From positions 62,001-126,000 of the forward strand of contig JBAZWL010000007.1 of assembly GCA_041660405.1 (NCBI GenBank): 64,000 nucleotides of DNA. Reading direction: 5' to 3'. This DNA comes from Taibaiella sp041660405 (GTDB lineage: Bacteria > Bacteroidota > Bacteroidia > Chitinophagales > Chitinophagaceae). Within the stretch, counting starts at the first letter, position 1; each line of letters begins with the position of its first letter. Both the position numbers and the translations under genes were made by a program. Positions 38,105 to 46,238 of the stretch are shown here, in pieces. The notes below the pieces were generated by a model that had not been told where the DNA came from, made no database searches, and saw only the letters and a list, made by a program, of their open reading frames with translations.

Positions 38105-40494
38105 TAATCTTCCAAAGCCCCCATCAATTGCTCCATACCAAAATTTAAAAGAAAATCGGAGTAATAGCTATCAAATACATCGCGGATGTAATCGTCAATA
38201 GTAATTTCCTCTTCCATTTCTTCTTTTGGTAAAGCCAGCTTATAATTCTTCTTTTTAGTAATCATGTACAAAAACAAAGAATGAAAATAAACGGAGGCAA
38301 TATATCGCTTTTGCGCTACCATAATTTGTTCCTCGTTCTTTAGTTTTTTACGATGATTCAAATACACATGGCTATCCATGTTTACGTATATCTTTTCCAG
38401 TATATCTCCCGAAGCCTGAAGACTCATAACGGTTTTAAAATCCATAGTAATACCGTGTTCTTCCAATCCCTCCCATTGCTCCTGCTTAACTTTCACTAGT
38501 TCTGGTAAGCCAATATTATTGTAGTCCTCTTCTTCTTTCGGTACTGTTTCTTTCTTTTGCTCCGGGTCTACAATTTTCAGGAAAACAACTTCCACAAACG
38601 ACTCCTCACCGGCTCCTTTCAGGGTAGCCTCCACCTCTACTTCATCGCCTTGCCGGAGGTCGGTATCGGGGTTAAGGGTTATTTTAATTGTGCCTTTATC
38701 AGGGCTCGACTTAATAATGTTCAACAGCTCACCAGGTTCTTTATCGCTGCCCTTTTCGGTGCCTCCTTTGCTATCCGTACGCTTTACCCGCAAAATACTT
38801 ACTTGTAAATCGCCCGGTTCCTCTGTTCTGTCAAAATAATGATCCTCTACGTCCGTTTCGAACCTCAGTGTCTTTTCGCCGCCAATCGGCACGGGAATAG
38901 GGCTGTTTTGCTTGTGCTGCAGTTTAAAGAAACTGGGAAAGCGTTCGGGCTTAAATGCTTTTTCTTCCCTATCCAGCTTGCTGCCTTTCGCTTCCTTTTC
39001 TTTGGGCTTTTCCTTCGTCTTCTCCTCCAGTTTCAGTGTATTCTGGAGCAGCTTAAACAAGTCGCTATCCTTTGAAAGATTCCTAGCAAAGCTTTTGATC
39101 AATTCAGCAGTATCTTCGCTCTCCAAACCAATGGTATCCTTGCGCCTTTTATTAATATCGTCTAATTTGGATTTCACTAACTTCTTTCTTAAAAAATCTC
39201 TCAGCTCCTCTGCCTTTCCGCCGTTCTTCAACCGGTCGCGCGAAGCCATAAAAAGGCTTTTTCTAAATTCATATTTCATCTTGCTGCAATCCACATTAAT
39301 CAAGAGGTAATCCTTTAATAAATTATACTTTAAGCTACGTGTAATAAATTCGGAGGTGTAATGTCCATGTACTTGCCCATTCATAGAGAAAAGGACCGAC
39401 ATGTTGTTCTTAAAATACCGGCGTTGAATATCGCTTTTAGTTTCTTTTGCCGTCTTTCCTTCCTGTTTAGCTTTGAAGACGTAACAGGCCACCTTCATTT
39501 TTCCAAAGAGCGCATCTTCATATTCCTCCGAAAACCAGTCCTCCACATAATCCTCTTCTTCCTCTAAACGTCGCTGAAGGCCATAAACGGTAGTCTCTAG
39601 CACCTTGTTGTTAGGATAGCGTTCCTTTGTGTCAATTGTAAAAATAGGTAAGACGGGCTTGAAAAGAAATTCGTTGAGGCTTTGGTTTAAATCTTGAGCA
39701 AAACCAGATATCCCTTTCATTTGATAAGAGTACATCTTAATGATGGTGCCCGTTTTAAATTTTCGATTCAACAATTTCAAGTCTAGCTCTGAAATATCAA
39801 AAGCGGGTATCTTCCCATCAATTTTCAAATACTCATACCAGGTATTTTTCTTTGTTTCCAACTCATCTTTCGACAAAGGATGCTCCCTGGTAAGCGTGAA
39901 ACCGAATTGTCCCAAGCCATCATATTTTTTAGAACAAATCAACTGATAACCTTTCTCTCCGCAAAAAACAATAGCGCCGCTACCTCCCATATTATATTTT
40001 CCCTGAACAAAATGAATCTCATTTTTATTGCCCCGCATTAATGATAAAAAAGTATTTTCAAAATTGCCCGGGTGCTGTCCTTCCCCGTTATCATAAATAA
40101 TAATGGAACTCTCTTTAGTAGGGCCATCGGCAATGATCTGAATATCTTCAGCCTGTTGCCTCCGCGCGGTACCTAAGTCCCAGTTCTTATGCTTAGGAAA
40201 AAACAAATCAATAGCCTCATCCATTGATTTAGGTGCTTCTTTTGATTTAGGGTCTAAATTTCCCTCCAAACATTGCTTCATCAAAATCGCATCAATGGAA
40301 TTAGTAACTTTCTCGACTAATGCCGCTATTGGATTAGACTGTTGATTCTCTATGATACTAAAGTTAGATTCATTTTCACCTATTGGATACCAATTTTCTT
40401 GTTTTAAAATAGAAGGATTGGCTTGAATTACCAAATCAACATCAGCCTCGGTAGGTGCAGCATACAACTTTTCGAATAATGATTTCAGATTCAT
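38104..40494 (-). CDS. GHKL-type ATPase partner of the endonuclease
   Basis: This 796-residue protein has an N-terminal GHKL ATPase: the N-box EKVTNSIDA (Glu61, Asn65, Asp68), the G1 box YDNGEGQ (Asp135) and GKYNMGGSGA (165-174), followed by a transducer-like region. Residues about 470-640 are charged and proline-rich, resembling a linker and a beta-sandwich (FRLHKQN-type segments to the VEVEATLKG region). The C-terminal 150 residues are helical. It lies 14 bases after the cysteine desulfurase gene and overlaps the Mrr-type endonuclease gene. This indicates a three-gene operon and a GHKL-plus-nuclease effector pair. Confidence 0.72.
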   Translation of the reverse strand: MNLKSLFEKLYAAPTEADVDLVIQANPSILKQENWYPIGENESNFSIIENQQSNPIAALVEKVTNSIDAILMKQCLEGNLDPKSKEAPKSMDEAIDLFFPKHKNWDLGTARRQQAEDIQIIADGPTKESSIIIYDNGEGQHPGNFENTFLSLMRGNKNEIHFVQGKYNMGGSGAIVFCGEKGYQLICSKKYDGLGQFGFTLTREHPLSKDELETKKNTWYEYLKIDGKIPAFDISELDLKLLNRKFKTGTIIKMYSYQMKGISGFAQDLNQSLNEFLFKPVLPIFTIDTKERYPNNKVLETTVYGLQRRLEEEEDYVEDWFSEEYEDALFGKMKVACYVFKAKQEGKTAKETKSDIQRRYFKNNMSVLFSMNGQVHGHYTSEFITRSLKYNLLKDYLLINVDCSKMKYEFRKSLFMASRDRLKNGGKAEELRDFLRKKLVKSKLDDINKRRKDTIGLESEDTAELIKSFARNLSKDSDLFKLLQNTLKLEEKTKEKPKEKEAKGSKLDREEKAFKPERFPSFFKLQHKQNSPIPVPIGGEKTLRFETDVEDHYFDRTEEPGDLQVSILRVKRTDSKGGTEKGSDKEPGELLNIIKSSPDKGTIKITLNPDTDLRQGDEVEVEATLKGAGEESFVEVVFLKIVDPEQKKETVPKEEEDYNNIGLPELVKVKQEQWEGLEEHGITMDFKTVMSLQASGDILEKIYVNMDSHVYLNHRKKLKNEEQIMVAQKRYIASVYFHSLFLYMITKKKNYKLALPKEEMEEEITIDDYIRDVFDSYYSDFLLNFGMEQLMGALED

Positions 40495-40508
40495 GCAGAT
40501 GGATATTA

Positions 40509-41654
40509 TTAGTTTTGGTTTGGTTGTATAATAGCTTTTAATTCCTCGGCGGTAGTCATAATGTCTTCTGCCGTATTAAATTTCCCCAGCGAAAATCGGA
40601 TCGATGCATAGGCATCATCATCTGTCAAACCCATAGCTTGCAATACGTGAGAAGGTTCAATAATAGCAGCGGTACAAGCTGAACCATTAGATACTGCAAT
40701 AGTTTTTAATCTGCCGATAATTACATTGGCATCTTCACCAGGGAAGCAAATATTGGTCACATTATACAATCGATTCTCGGTATTACCATTGACATATGCT
40801 CTTGGGAGCTGTAATAACTGTTGTTCCAGTCGGTCGCGCAGGTCTCCAACACGCATAGCATCATATCGCATCTCTTTTTGTGCAAGCTCGCTTGCAGCAC
40901 CTAAAGCTATTATTCCCGGCACATTTAAAGTACCACTTCTTAACCCTCTTTCATGTCCTCCGCCATGTATCATGGGAGGAAGCCTAATACCCTTCTTGAT
41001 ATATAATGCGCCTACTCCTTTTGGAGCATAGAATTTGTGCCCGCTAAACGCTAAAAGATCAATGCCCAATGCTTCAACATCAACAGGAATTTTACCAATG
41101 GCCTGAGTACCGTCGCATATAAATAAAGCACCAACTTCATGTGTCAATTGGGCAATTTCCTTTATAGGTTGGATTACACCGGTTTCATTGTTTACATACA
41201 TTACTGTTGTCAAGACTGTATCGGCTCTCAATGCTGCCTTAAGCTCATTGAGGTCAATTAATCCGTTTGGCTTAACAGATAAGTAAGTTATTTCATACCC
41301 ACATCTTTCCAAATAATGACAAGTATCTAGTACCGCTGCGTGCTCCGTAGCAACTGTTATTATGTGATTGCCTTTGACAAAGTACTGCTCTACTACTCCC
41401 TTGAGTGCTAAATTGATCGCTTCCGTTGCACCGCTTGTGAAAATCATTTCATGGGATTCAGCACCAATCAATGTGGCGACCTGTTGACGAGCTATCTTAA
41501 TCGCCTTATTACTATCTATGCCAAATTGATGTGTACTATTCGCGTTAGCAAAGCTATTGGTAAGGAATGGCATCATGCTATCCAACACTCTTTTATCAAT
41601 TGGTGTTGTGGAATTGTTGTCTAAGTATATCCATTTCCTTTTTACTTCCTCCAT
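40509..41654 (-). CDS. Cysteine desulfurase, DndA/SspA role
   Basis: This 381-residue protein is a class V PLP aminotransferase of the IscS/NifS type. YLDNNSTTP is at the N-terminus, the His of VATEHAA stacks on PLP, the Schiff-base Lys207 lies in FSGHKFYAPKG, and the persulfide Cys327 lies in SNGSACTA. It takes sulfur from L-cysteine. In Dnd and Ssp systems the desulfurase charges the DndC/SspD enzyme. It lies inside the island but on the strand opposite to sspBCD, leading the GHKL and endonuclease operon. It is therefore probably the dedicated sulfur donor rather than the housekeeping IscS. Confidence 0.85.
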   Translation of the reverse strand: MEEVKRKWIYLDNNSTTPIDKRVLDSMMPFLTNSFANANSTHQFGIDSNKAIKIARQQVATLIGAESHEMIFTSGATEAINLALKGVVEQYFVKGNHIITVATEHAAVLDTCHYLERCGYEITYLSVKPNGLIDLNELKAALRADTVLTTVMYVNNETGVIQPIKEIAQLTHEVGALFICDGTQAIGKIPVDVEALGIDLLAFSGHKFYAPKGVGALYIKKGIRLPPMIHGGGHERGLRSGTLNVPGIIALGAASELAQKEMRYDAMRVGDLRDRLEQQLLQLPRAYVNGNTENRLYNVTNICFPGEDANVIIGRLKTIAVSNGSACTAAIIEPSHVLQAMGLTDDDAYASIRFSLGKFNTAEDIMTTAEELKAIIQPNQN

Positions 41655-41953
41655 ATATAGTTACGTATAAGCTCAAAGTTACCAATTATCTTATACAGGT
41701 TTAATACATAATTTGCAACCGACTCACAGCGATAAATTTATAAGCAACGTATTGATTGCATTAATACTAACATTGGTAGAATATTCAGTCAAATGAATTA
41801 AATGACTCTATATTTCAATTTCTGTTTCCGAATGTAACTCTTCGTCACTGTATTTGTTAGCCTAGTTTTTATACTTCAACGAATAGCGCCAAAAAATTCA
41901 AGCCTTATCATTAGGTTTTGAGTTCTGAATCAGAAGAACGTGTCAATACACTC

Positions 41954-41961
41954 TACTTTTG
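41954..41961 (+). promoter_or_regulatory. Candidate -7 promoter box
   Basis: TACTTTTG matches TAnnTTTG. Transcription would begin near 41967, leading either to a tiny frame there or to the 42191 gene. No clear -33 element was found. Confidence 0.4.
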
Positions 41962-41966
41962 CACCC

Positions 41967-42119
41967 TTGACGAAAAGCAAGTGGTTACCGAAAGAATCGA
42001 TTGACGGGTACTTAACTGTCTACAAGAAGGAAGAGGGTAGTAGTGTGTTCAGGCGTATTTCGCCTATTGCTGCAATTTTGTCCTGGACCGGTCTTTGTGT
42101 AAATGGAAAGGATATATAA
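41967..42119 (+). CDS. Possible 50-residue leaderless small protein
   Basis: A TTG codon at the predicted transcription start opens 50 codons to TAA at 42117. The product starts KSKWLPKESIDGYLTV and ends ILSWTGLCVNGKDI. Composition is protein-like, but there is no family match and no Shine-Dalgarno-type sequence, which a leaderless start would not need. It may equally be chance. The remainder of 41655-42190 holds the divergent upstream regions and a small AGGCG/CGCCT hairpin at 42051-42065. Confidence 0.25.
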   Translation: MTKSKWLPKESIDGYLTVYKKEEGSSVFRRISPIAAILSWTGLCVNGKDI

Positions 42120-42190
42120 CTCTAAAATAAAAGCCCAAATCGCTGGCAAGTCGTGTATTCCATGGGAAGTTCCCTGAAAAATACGCAACT

Positions 42191-43168
42191 ATGAATAAGC
42201 CTTTATTAAAACAAAAAATCCGGCAGTACATTGAGCTCTCCCGCTTAGCAGCTAGTTATCCAAAAGGTGAGGATATTAACTCACTCTTAATCTCGGCTAT
42301 AATTGACCTTGAAGAAGAAATTCTCATTCAGTTCGGACTACCTCTCTCAGCTTACAAGTTTACTTCCCAGATGGAGTATTATGGCCAGTCTGATGGAAAT
42401 ACCGCTGATATTGTAAATGAGCTTTACCGATGGCTGAAAAATGAAGCAATCACCTATTTATCTTCTCCTGTCAAATCCAATATTGGAATCCTTATTGAAG
42501 GAAAAGAGAAAATGCTCCATGCAAATGAAGTTATACCCTTCACTGGATATGCGACCACATCCTACAATAGCTTTGTTTATTACGATGTTTTTTGTCGTAA
42601 CCTTTGCTCAGCTAAAGAACTTATGTTAGCAATCAGTACTGCTGAAGGGGTGAGCGAATTTGATCCTAAGTTTGAATTGCTACCTTTCGCTGAATATTTT
42701 TTTGAATATCGCGCTAAGGCTTCTCAAAAAAATAAACTGGCATCAATACCAGTACACACCCATTGCCAGAAATTTGAGAGCGCATATCCTGTTGCTGCAT
42801 GCCTTATCATAAATAGCTTTTTTATCACTGGTATTGCTGCCTACGACAAGCAGACCTGTATCGTTGAATGTGCAGTCGAATTCAATAAAAGGATGTTGCA
42901 GATAAAAATTTGGTGTACCATAAAACACTTACGGTACATTCTACAGCATTCGAAATACCTGTCGGATGTAGCTTCAGTTTTGCTAGCGCTTAGGCATCAT
43001 AATTTCTCAAAGAAGCCATACTTGTTTGAAATCGGCTATAATGCTGCCAGTACGATTGAAATAGTGGATATAGATTTTGAGCTGGAACGACTAGATCGAA
43101 AGACAGACGAAGTGCAACAGCCGTATTCATTTATAATATCCTACCTCCCTGACCACAGTATACATTAA
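42191..43168 (+). CDS. Hypothetical protein
   Basis: This 325-residue soluble protein starts MNKPLLKQKIRQYIELSRLA. It is helical at the N-terminus, followed by a mixed region with several cysteines (FCRNLCSAKEL, HTHCQKFES). I considered RteC because of the mobile-element context, but the typical RteC aromatic motifs are absent, so no function is assigned. It is the only plus-strand gene in this part of the island and has its own terminator at 43294-43318. Confidence 0.7.
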   Translation: MNKPLLKQKIRQYIELSRLAASYPKGEDINSLLISAIIDLEEEILIQFGLPLSAYKFTSQMEYYGQSDGNTADIVNELYRWLKNEAITYLSSPVKSNIGILIEGKEKMLHANEVIPFTGYATTSYNSFVYYDVFCRNLCSAKELMLAISTAEGVSEFDPKFELLPFAEYFFEYRAKASQKNKLASIPVHTHCQKFESAYPVAACLIINSFFITGIAAYDKQTCIVECAVEFNKRMLQIKIWCTIKHLRYILQHSKYLSDVASVLLALRHHNFSKKPYLFEIGYNAASTIEIVDIDFELERLDRKTDEVQQPYSFIISYLPDHSIH

Positions 43169-43293
43169 ATCAACTTCGTTACATTTTACATAAAAAAAAT
43201 CATTGAAGTTCCTGTAGTATTGAATTTGAAAGGGGTTAACGGAATGACGCCTGAGTAAAACTTTCTACTCTTTTTATAATTGTTATATACATT

Positions 43294-43318
43294 AAAGGGT
43301 GCACCCGTTGCACCCTTT
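43294..43318. terminator. Terminator between convergent genes
   Basis: AAAGGGTGCA/TGCACCCTTT with a CCCGT loop is followed by CCTTTT. It serves the 42191 gene and possibly the helicase operon from the other side. Confidence 0.85.
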
Positions 43319-43340
43319 CCTTTTGATCTAATAAAACTTC

Positions 43341-44039
43341 CTATTCAAACTCATACATTCCGGTTTTTACGTCGTCCCAAATCCTTAAGTATCTAGTATC
43401 AAGTTTTGCCTTCTTATAAAAGCTAAGCAAAACAGGATTTACCTTTACTTCACTTCTTCGAATGTCCCTTGTTAATGTTAGTCCATTAAGCGACTTGCAT
43501 CGGCTTAAAGCAACATATAATTGACCGGCTTCAAATATATTCTTTGTAAGATTTAATGTCATTGCTTCAAAGGTAAGTCCCTGGCTTTTATGGATACTAA
43601 AAGCATAGGCCAACCTTAATGGGAACTGGGAACAGGAGCGATAGATTATATATTCCTCATCTTCCTTCTTGCCGATCTTTCTTTTTTTTAGTTTTCCTTC
43701 TTTAATAATAAATCGACGGATATCCTTTACTGTTCCGTCTTGTACTAATACTTGAATAACTTCTTCAGCAGTTAAAGGGTCATATTCCACAGCCAAAACA
43801 TGTCCTATCATACCATTAAAAACACCTTGCTTAAAGTCGTTTTTTAAAATCATAACCTGGGCACCGATTTTAATTTCTAGGTTAATTGGAATAAGTGAAC
43901 TTTTAATAAGTTTATCTCCGTCTCCTGTAATCTTCGCCTTGAATGCGTGGATTGGGGTTTCTAGTTTCAGTAAATTTTCATTGTTTATTTGGTCAGCTAC
44001 ATCGTTCGTCGACGTTAAGATGATCGGATATTCTTTCAT
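43341..44039 (-). CDS. PIF1-like helicase, C-terminal half
   Basis: This 232-residue piece is the second half of an SF1B PIF1/RecD-type helicase. It starts at MKEYPIILTSTNDVAD, the segment normally found after motif III. It carries the late motifs RLAYAFSIHKSQGLTFE and LYVALSRCKSLNGL. It lacks the Walker motifs, which lie in the preceding ORF. The two ORFs overlap by ATGA, so the halves might be made as a translationally coupled two-subunit enzyme, or the gene may have been split by a frameshift. Its role would be unwinding DNA during element transfer or replication. Confidence 0.75.
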   Translation of the reverse strand: MKEYPIILTSTNDVADQINNENLLKLETPIHAFKAKITGDGDKLIKSSLIPINLEIKIGAQVMILKNDFKQGVFNGMIGHVLAVEYDPLTAEEVIQVLVQDGTVKDIRRFIIKEGKLKKRKIGKKEDEEYIIYRSCSQFPLRLAYAFSIHKSQGLTFEAMTLNLTKNIFEAGQLYVALSRCKSLNGLTLTRDIRRSEVKVNPVLLSFYKKAKLDTRYLRIWDDVKTGMYEFE

Positions 44040-44728
44040 TGCTTCTTTGTTTTTGAGTTAATTATTTTAAGGCTATTTTCTACATCCATACCGATTCGTA
44101 TGTTGTTTAGGCAGTTCACAAATTCGGTATCTTCCTGGCGATAGACTTTTTCCAGGTTGATAACTAAGGGATTCAGTTTTTGAAAAGCGTGTGAATCAAA
44201 AAAGTATTCACTTTTATATCTCTTTTTATACTCCGGGTGCTCATTTTCATTCTCAATAGGAGGAAGTTGCATGGGGTCGCCAACAAAGATCATTTGATAA
44301 CCGCCGAAGGGCTTTTCACGACATTTTATTCCTTTGAGAACAACATCAATAATGTCCAATGTTCTGCTTGATACCATACTTATTTCATCGATGATAATAA
44401 TGTCTATCCCGTTGGCTAACACATCATGTTTCTGCTCTGAGAAATAAAGTAGTTTGAGGTTTTTTTCGACCTGATCGGAAAAAATGAGCTTACCGATCGG
44501 CATACCGAACATGGAACTTATTGTCCATCCGCCTACATTCATTGCGGCAACACCAGTATGCGCCAATGTTATGGTGTTGTTTCCGACGGGACTTTCATTT
44601 ATCGCCCTAATAAGAGTTGACTTACCAACGCCGGCACCACCAATACATAATATGGATTCCTGGCTGCCAGTAGCAAGGTCGTAGCATGCCTGAGCCTGTA
44701 TATTATCGGAAAAATTTATTTTATTCAT
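44036..44728 (-). CDS. PIF1-like helicase, N-terminal half
   Basis: This 230-residue piece starts at MNKINFSDNIQ. A TTG 12 codons upstream is an alternative. It contains Walker A GGAGVGKST, Walker B IIIIDEISM and motif III VGDPMQLPP, then LEKVYRQ, and ends TKKQ. The motif order is that of PIF1/RecD2 helicases, but motifs V and VI are in the next ORF. A full-length helicase of this type would join the two without interruption. It lies 73 bases after an unknown gene (37 if the TTG is used), in a minus-strand operon. Confidence 0.75.
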   Translation of the reverse strand: MNKINFSDNIQAQACYDLATGSQESILCIGGAGVGKSTLIRAINESPVGNNTITLAHTGVAAMNVGGWTISSMFGMPIGKLIFSDQVEKNLKLLYFSEQKHDVLANGIDIIIIDEISMVSSRTLDIIDVVLKGIKCREKPFGGYQMIFVGDPMQLPPIENENEHPEYKKRYKSEYFFDSHAFQKLNPLVINLEKVYRQEDTEFVNCLNNIRIGMDVENSLKIINSKTKKQ

Positions 44729-44801
44729 AGACGCTTTATTTGTTGCTTTATTAAGGACTGCCAAGTTTTATTTGAATTTGGCAGTCCCCGATGAGTATTA
44801 A

Positions 44802-45476
44802 TTAGCTAATGAGCTGTGTTAATGTTTTTTGACTATAGCATTCTGTGGTTTCATCAAAATCAGTGACACCCAGTTCCTGAATGTGTCCGAAGATGAAATC
44901 GGCCTCTTCGTTGTTCACTCCTATGGATTCACCGAAGTCCATAATCTCTTCCATTGTTTTTGGGTGGCTTAAGAAGGAAAAGAAAATAAAGGAATATTTT
45001 TCCAGCCTTTCGTTGAAACAGAGGAAGGGCAGATAATCCATGATAACGGACCTTACATCGCATATGCCTTCTAATTCCTCCTTGCTAAGAGCGACCAGTT
45101 GTTCTGAAGGTTTAGCCGGCTTCGGGGACGCTTTTCTATTCCCTTTCATATGACTAGGATTATTCGGATCTCCAACTTTTTCACGGACTTTGAGCCAAAT
45201 TGCCCAATCACTTTCATATTGATAAGCTTCTTCAGTAGCTTCGGTAGCTTCGTCCTTATAAGTTTTGAAGTCCAGATGCTTAATGGCAAGTGGATAATAA
45301 ACTTCCTTTGGAATTGCTTTCTTATTGCAATTACCGGCAATCATTTTAAAGTACCTATACGCATTGCTGTCATCTAGGTCATCTAACTTCCCCTCTGCAT
45401 ATTTTTTCATTTCCAAGAACAAAGGCTCGTAAAGAGCGGTTAAATCGGGAGAGACGTTTTTTAGATTACTATGCAT
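44802..45476 (-). CDS. Hypothetical protein upstream of the split helicase
   Basis: This is a 224-residue, mostly helical acidic protein. It has a basic linker near residues 113-125 (KGNRKASPKPAKPS) between two helical parts. No signal peptide, membrane segment or known motif is visible. It sits directly upstream of the split helicase genes on the same strand and may act with them in replication or transfer of the island. This is positional inference only. Confidence 0.6.
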   Translation of the reverse strand: MHSNLKNVSPDLTALYEPLFLEMKKYAEGKLDDLDDSNAYRYFKMIAGNCNKKAIPKEVYYPLAIKHLDFKTYKDEATEATEEAYQYESDWAIWLKVREKVGDPNNPSHMKGNRKASPKPAKPSEQLVALSKEELEGICDVRSVIMDYLPFLCFNERLEKYSFIFFSFLSHPKTMEEIMDFGESIGVNNEEADFIFGHIQELGVTDFDETTECYSQKTLTQLIS

Positions 45477-45685
45477 AATTGAATTTTTTTTAGGTTATTG
45501 AAAATATTTTTTGAAAACTTCCCGTCATCAGTCATTCTACGGCATAGCATTGTCCTGTCGGTCTAAAACCCGATTTTTTAGGTACAATAAGTTATACGGA
45601 ATTAACTGGAGGAAGGAGTTTCAGGGTTGAATCCCTGAATTAATATTGGCTTATGCCGTGATGATTTTAATTGCTGTTCATTGTT

Positions 45686-46030
45686 TTACTTTTTTACCTT
45701 TAAAGAACGCTTTTTCTTGCTTGGTTGTGTTATTAAATAGTCCAATGACTTACCTTCATTTATGGCTACCGTTGACACCGGATTTGATGAAAGGAATTCG
45801 TCGACTTCAGATTTCTTGAAAAATAACAAACGGCCCATCGGTTTATAATGTTTTATCTTACCTGAAGCGGTAATTTTATAGGCACTTGCTTTGCTTAATC
45901 CACTGTATTTACAGAATTCGTCAAGCGTCAACATTTCCTTACATATTGCGGCTCGTTTTAATTCTGCCAGTTCCTCTTTTAATTCTCGGCATTGCGAGAG
46001 CACTTGTTGTAGAAGTTGAAATTCTTCCAT
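45686..46030 (-). CDS. Excisionase-type helix-turn-helix protein
   Basis: This 114-residue protein has an N-terminal helix with a leucine-rich coiled coil. A HTH_17/MerR-like DNA-binding domain follows (TLDEFCKYSGLSKASAYKIT...KPMGRLLFFKKSEVDEFL, about residues 35-82), then a basic tail. This architecture is typical of small Bacteroidota mobile-element proteins that act as excisionases or regulators. A 10-bp inverted repeat lies about 90-130 bases upstream of its start. It is located about 1 kb from the integrase end. Confidence 0.8.
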   Translation of the reverse strand: MEEFQLLQQVLSQCRELKEELAELKRAAICKEMLTLDEFCKYSGLSKASAYKITASGKIKHYKPMGRLLFFKKSEVDEFLSSNPVSTVAINEGKSLDYLITQPSKKKRSLKVKK

Positions 46031-46121
46031 TTTCAGTATATTTTAAAACAGTTATTAAAAATGGAATAGCGCTATCCTTGTTTCTGAAAGTAAAGGTATA
46101 AAGGGTTCTAATTTTAGCAAT

Positions 46122-46162
46122 AGAATGTCAGAATACTTTCTTTATTGACATACTGACATTCT
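46122..46162. promoter_or_regulatory. Inverted repeat, possible operator of the excisionase-type gene
   Basis: AGAATGTCAG (46122-46131) and CTGACATTCT (46153-46162) are exact reverse complements 21 bases apart, upstream of the minus-strand HTH gene. Extra TGACAT words lie between them. Confidence 0.5.
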
Positions 46163-46189
46163 CAAAATGTTGTTAACCACAATAAAAAA

Positions 46190-46217
46190 AGCCCTTTGAC
46201 AATAAGGTCAAAGGGCT
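46190..46217 (-). terminator. Terminator of the 46239 gene
   Basis: AGCCCTTTGAC/GTCAAAGGGCT with a six-base loop is followed on the minus strand by a T7 run. It insulates the excisionase-type gene from the genes to its right. Confidence 0.9.
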
Positions 46218-46238
46218 AAATAATTTTTGAAGAAAAAC

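Noticed and set aside
42191..43168. RteC-like regulator of a conjugative transposon
   Set aside because: The expected RteC aromatic motifs are missing, and no Tra or Mob proteins were found in the window.
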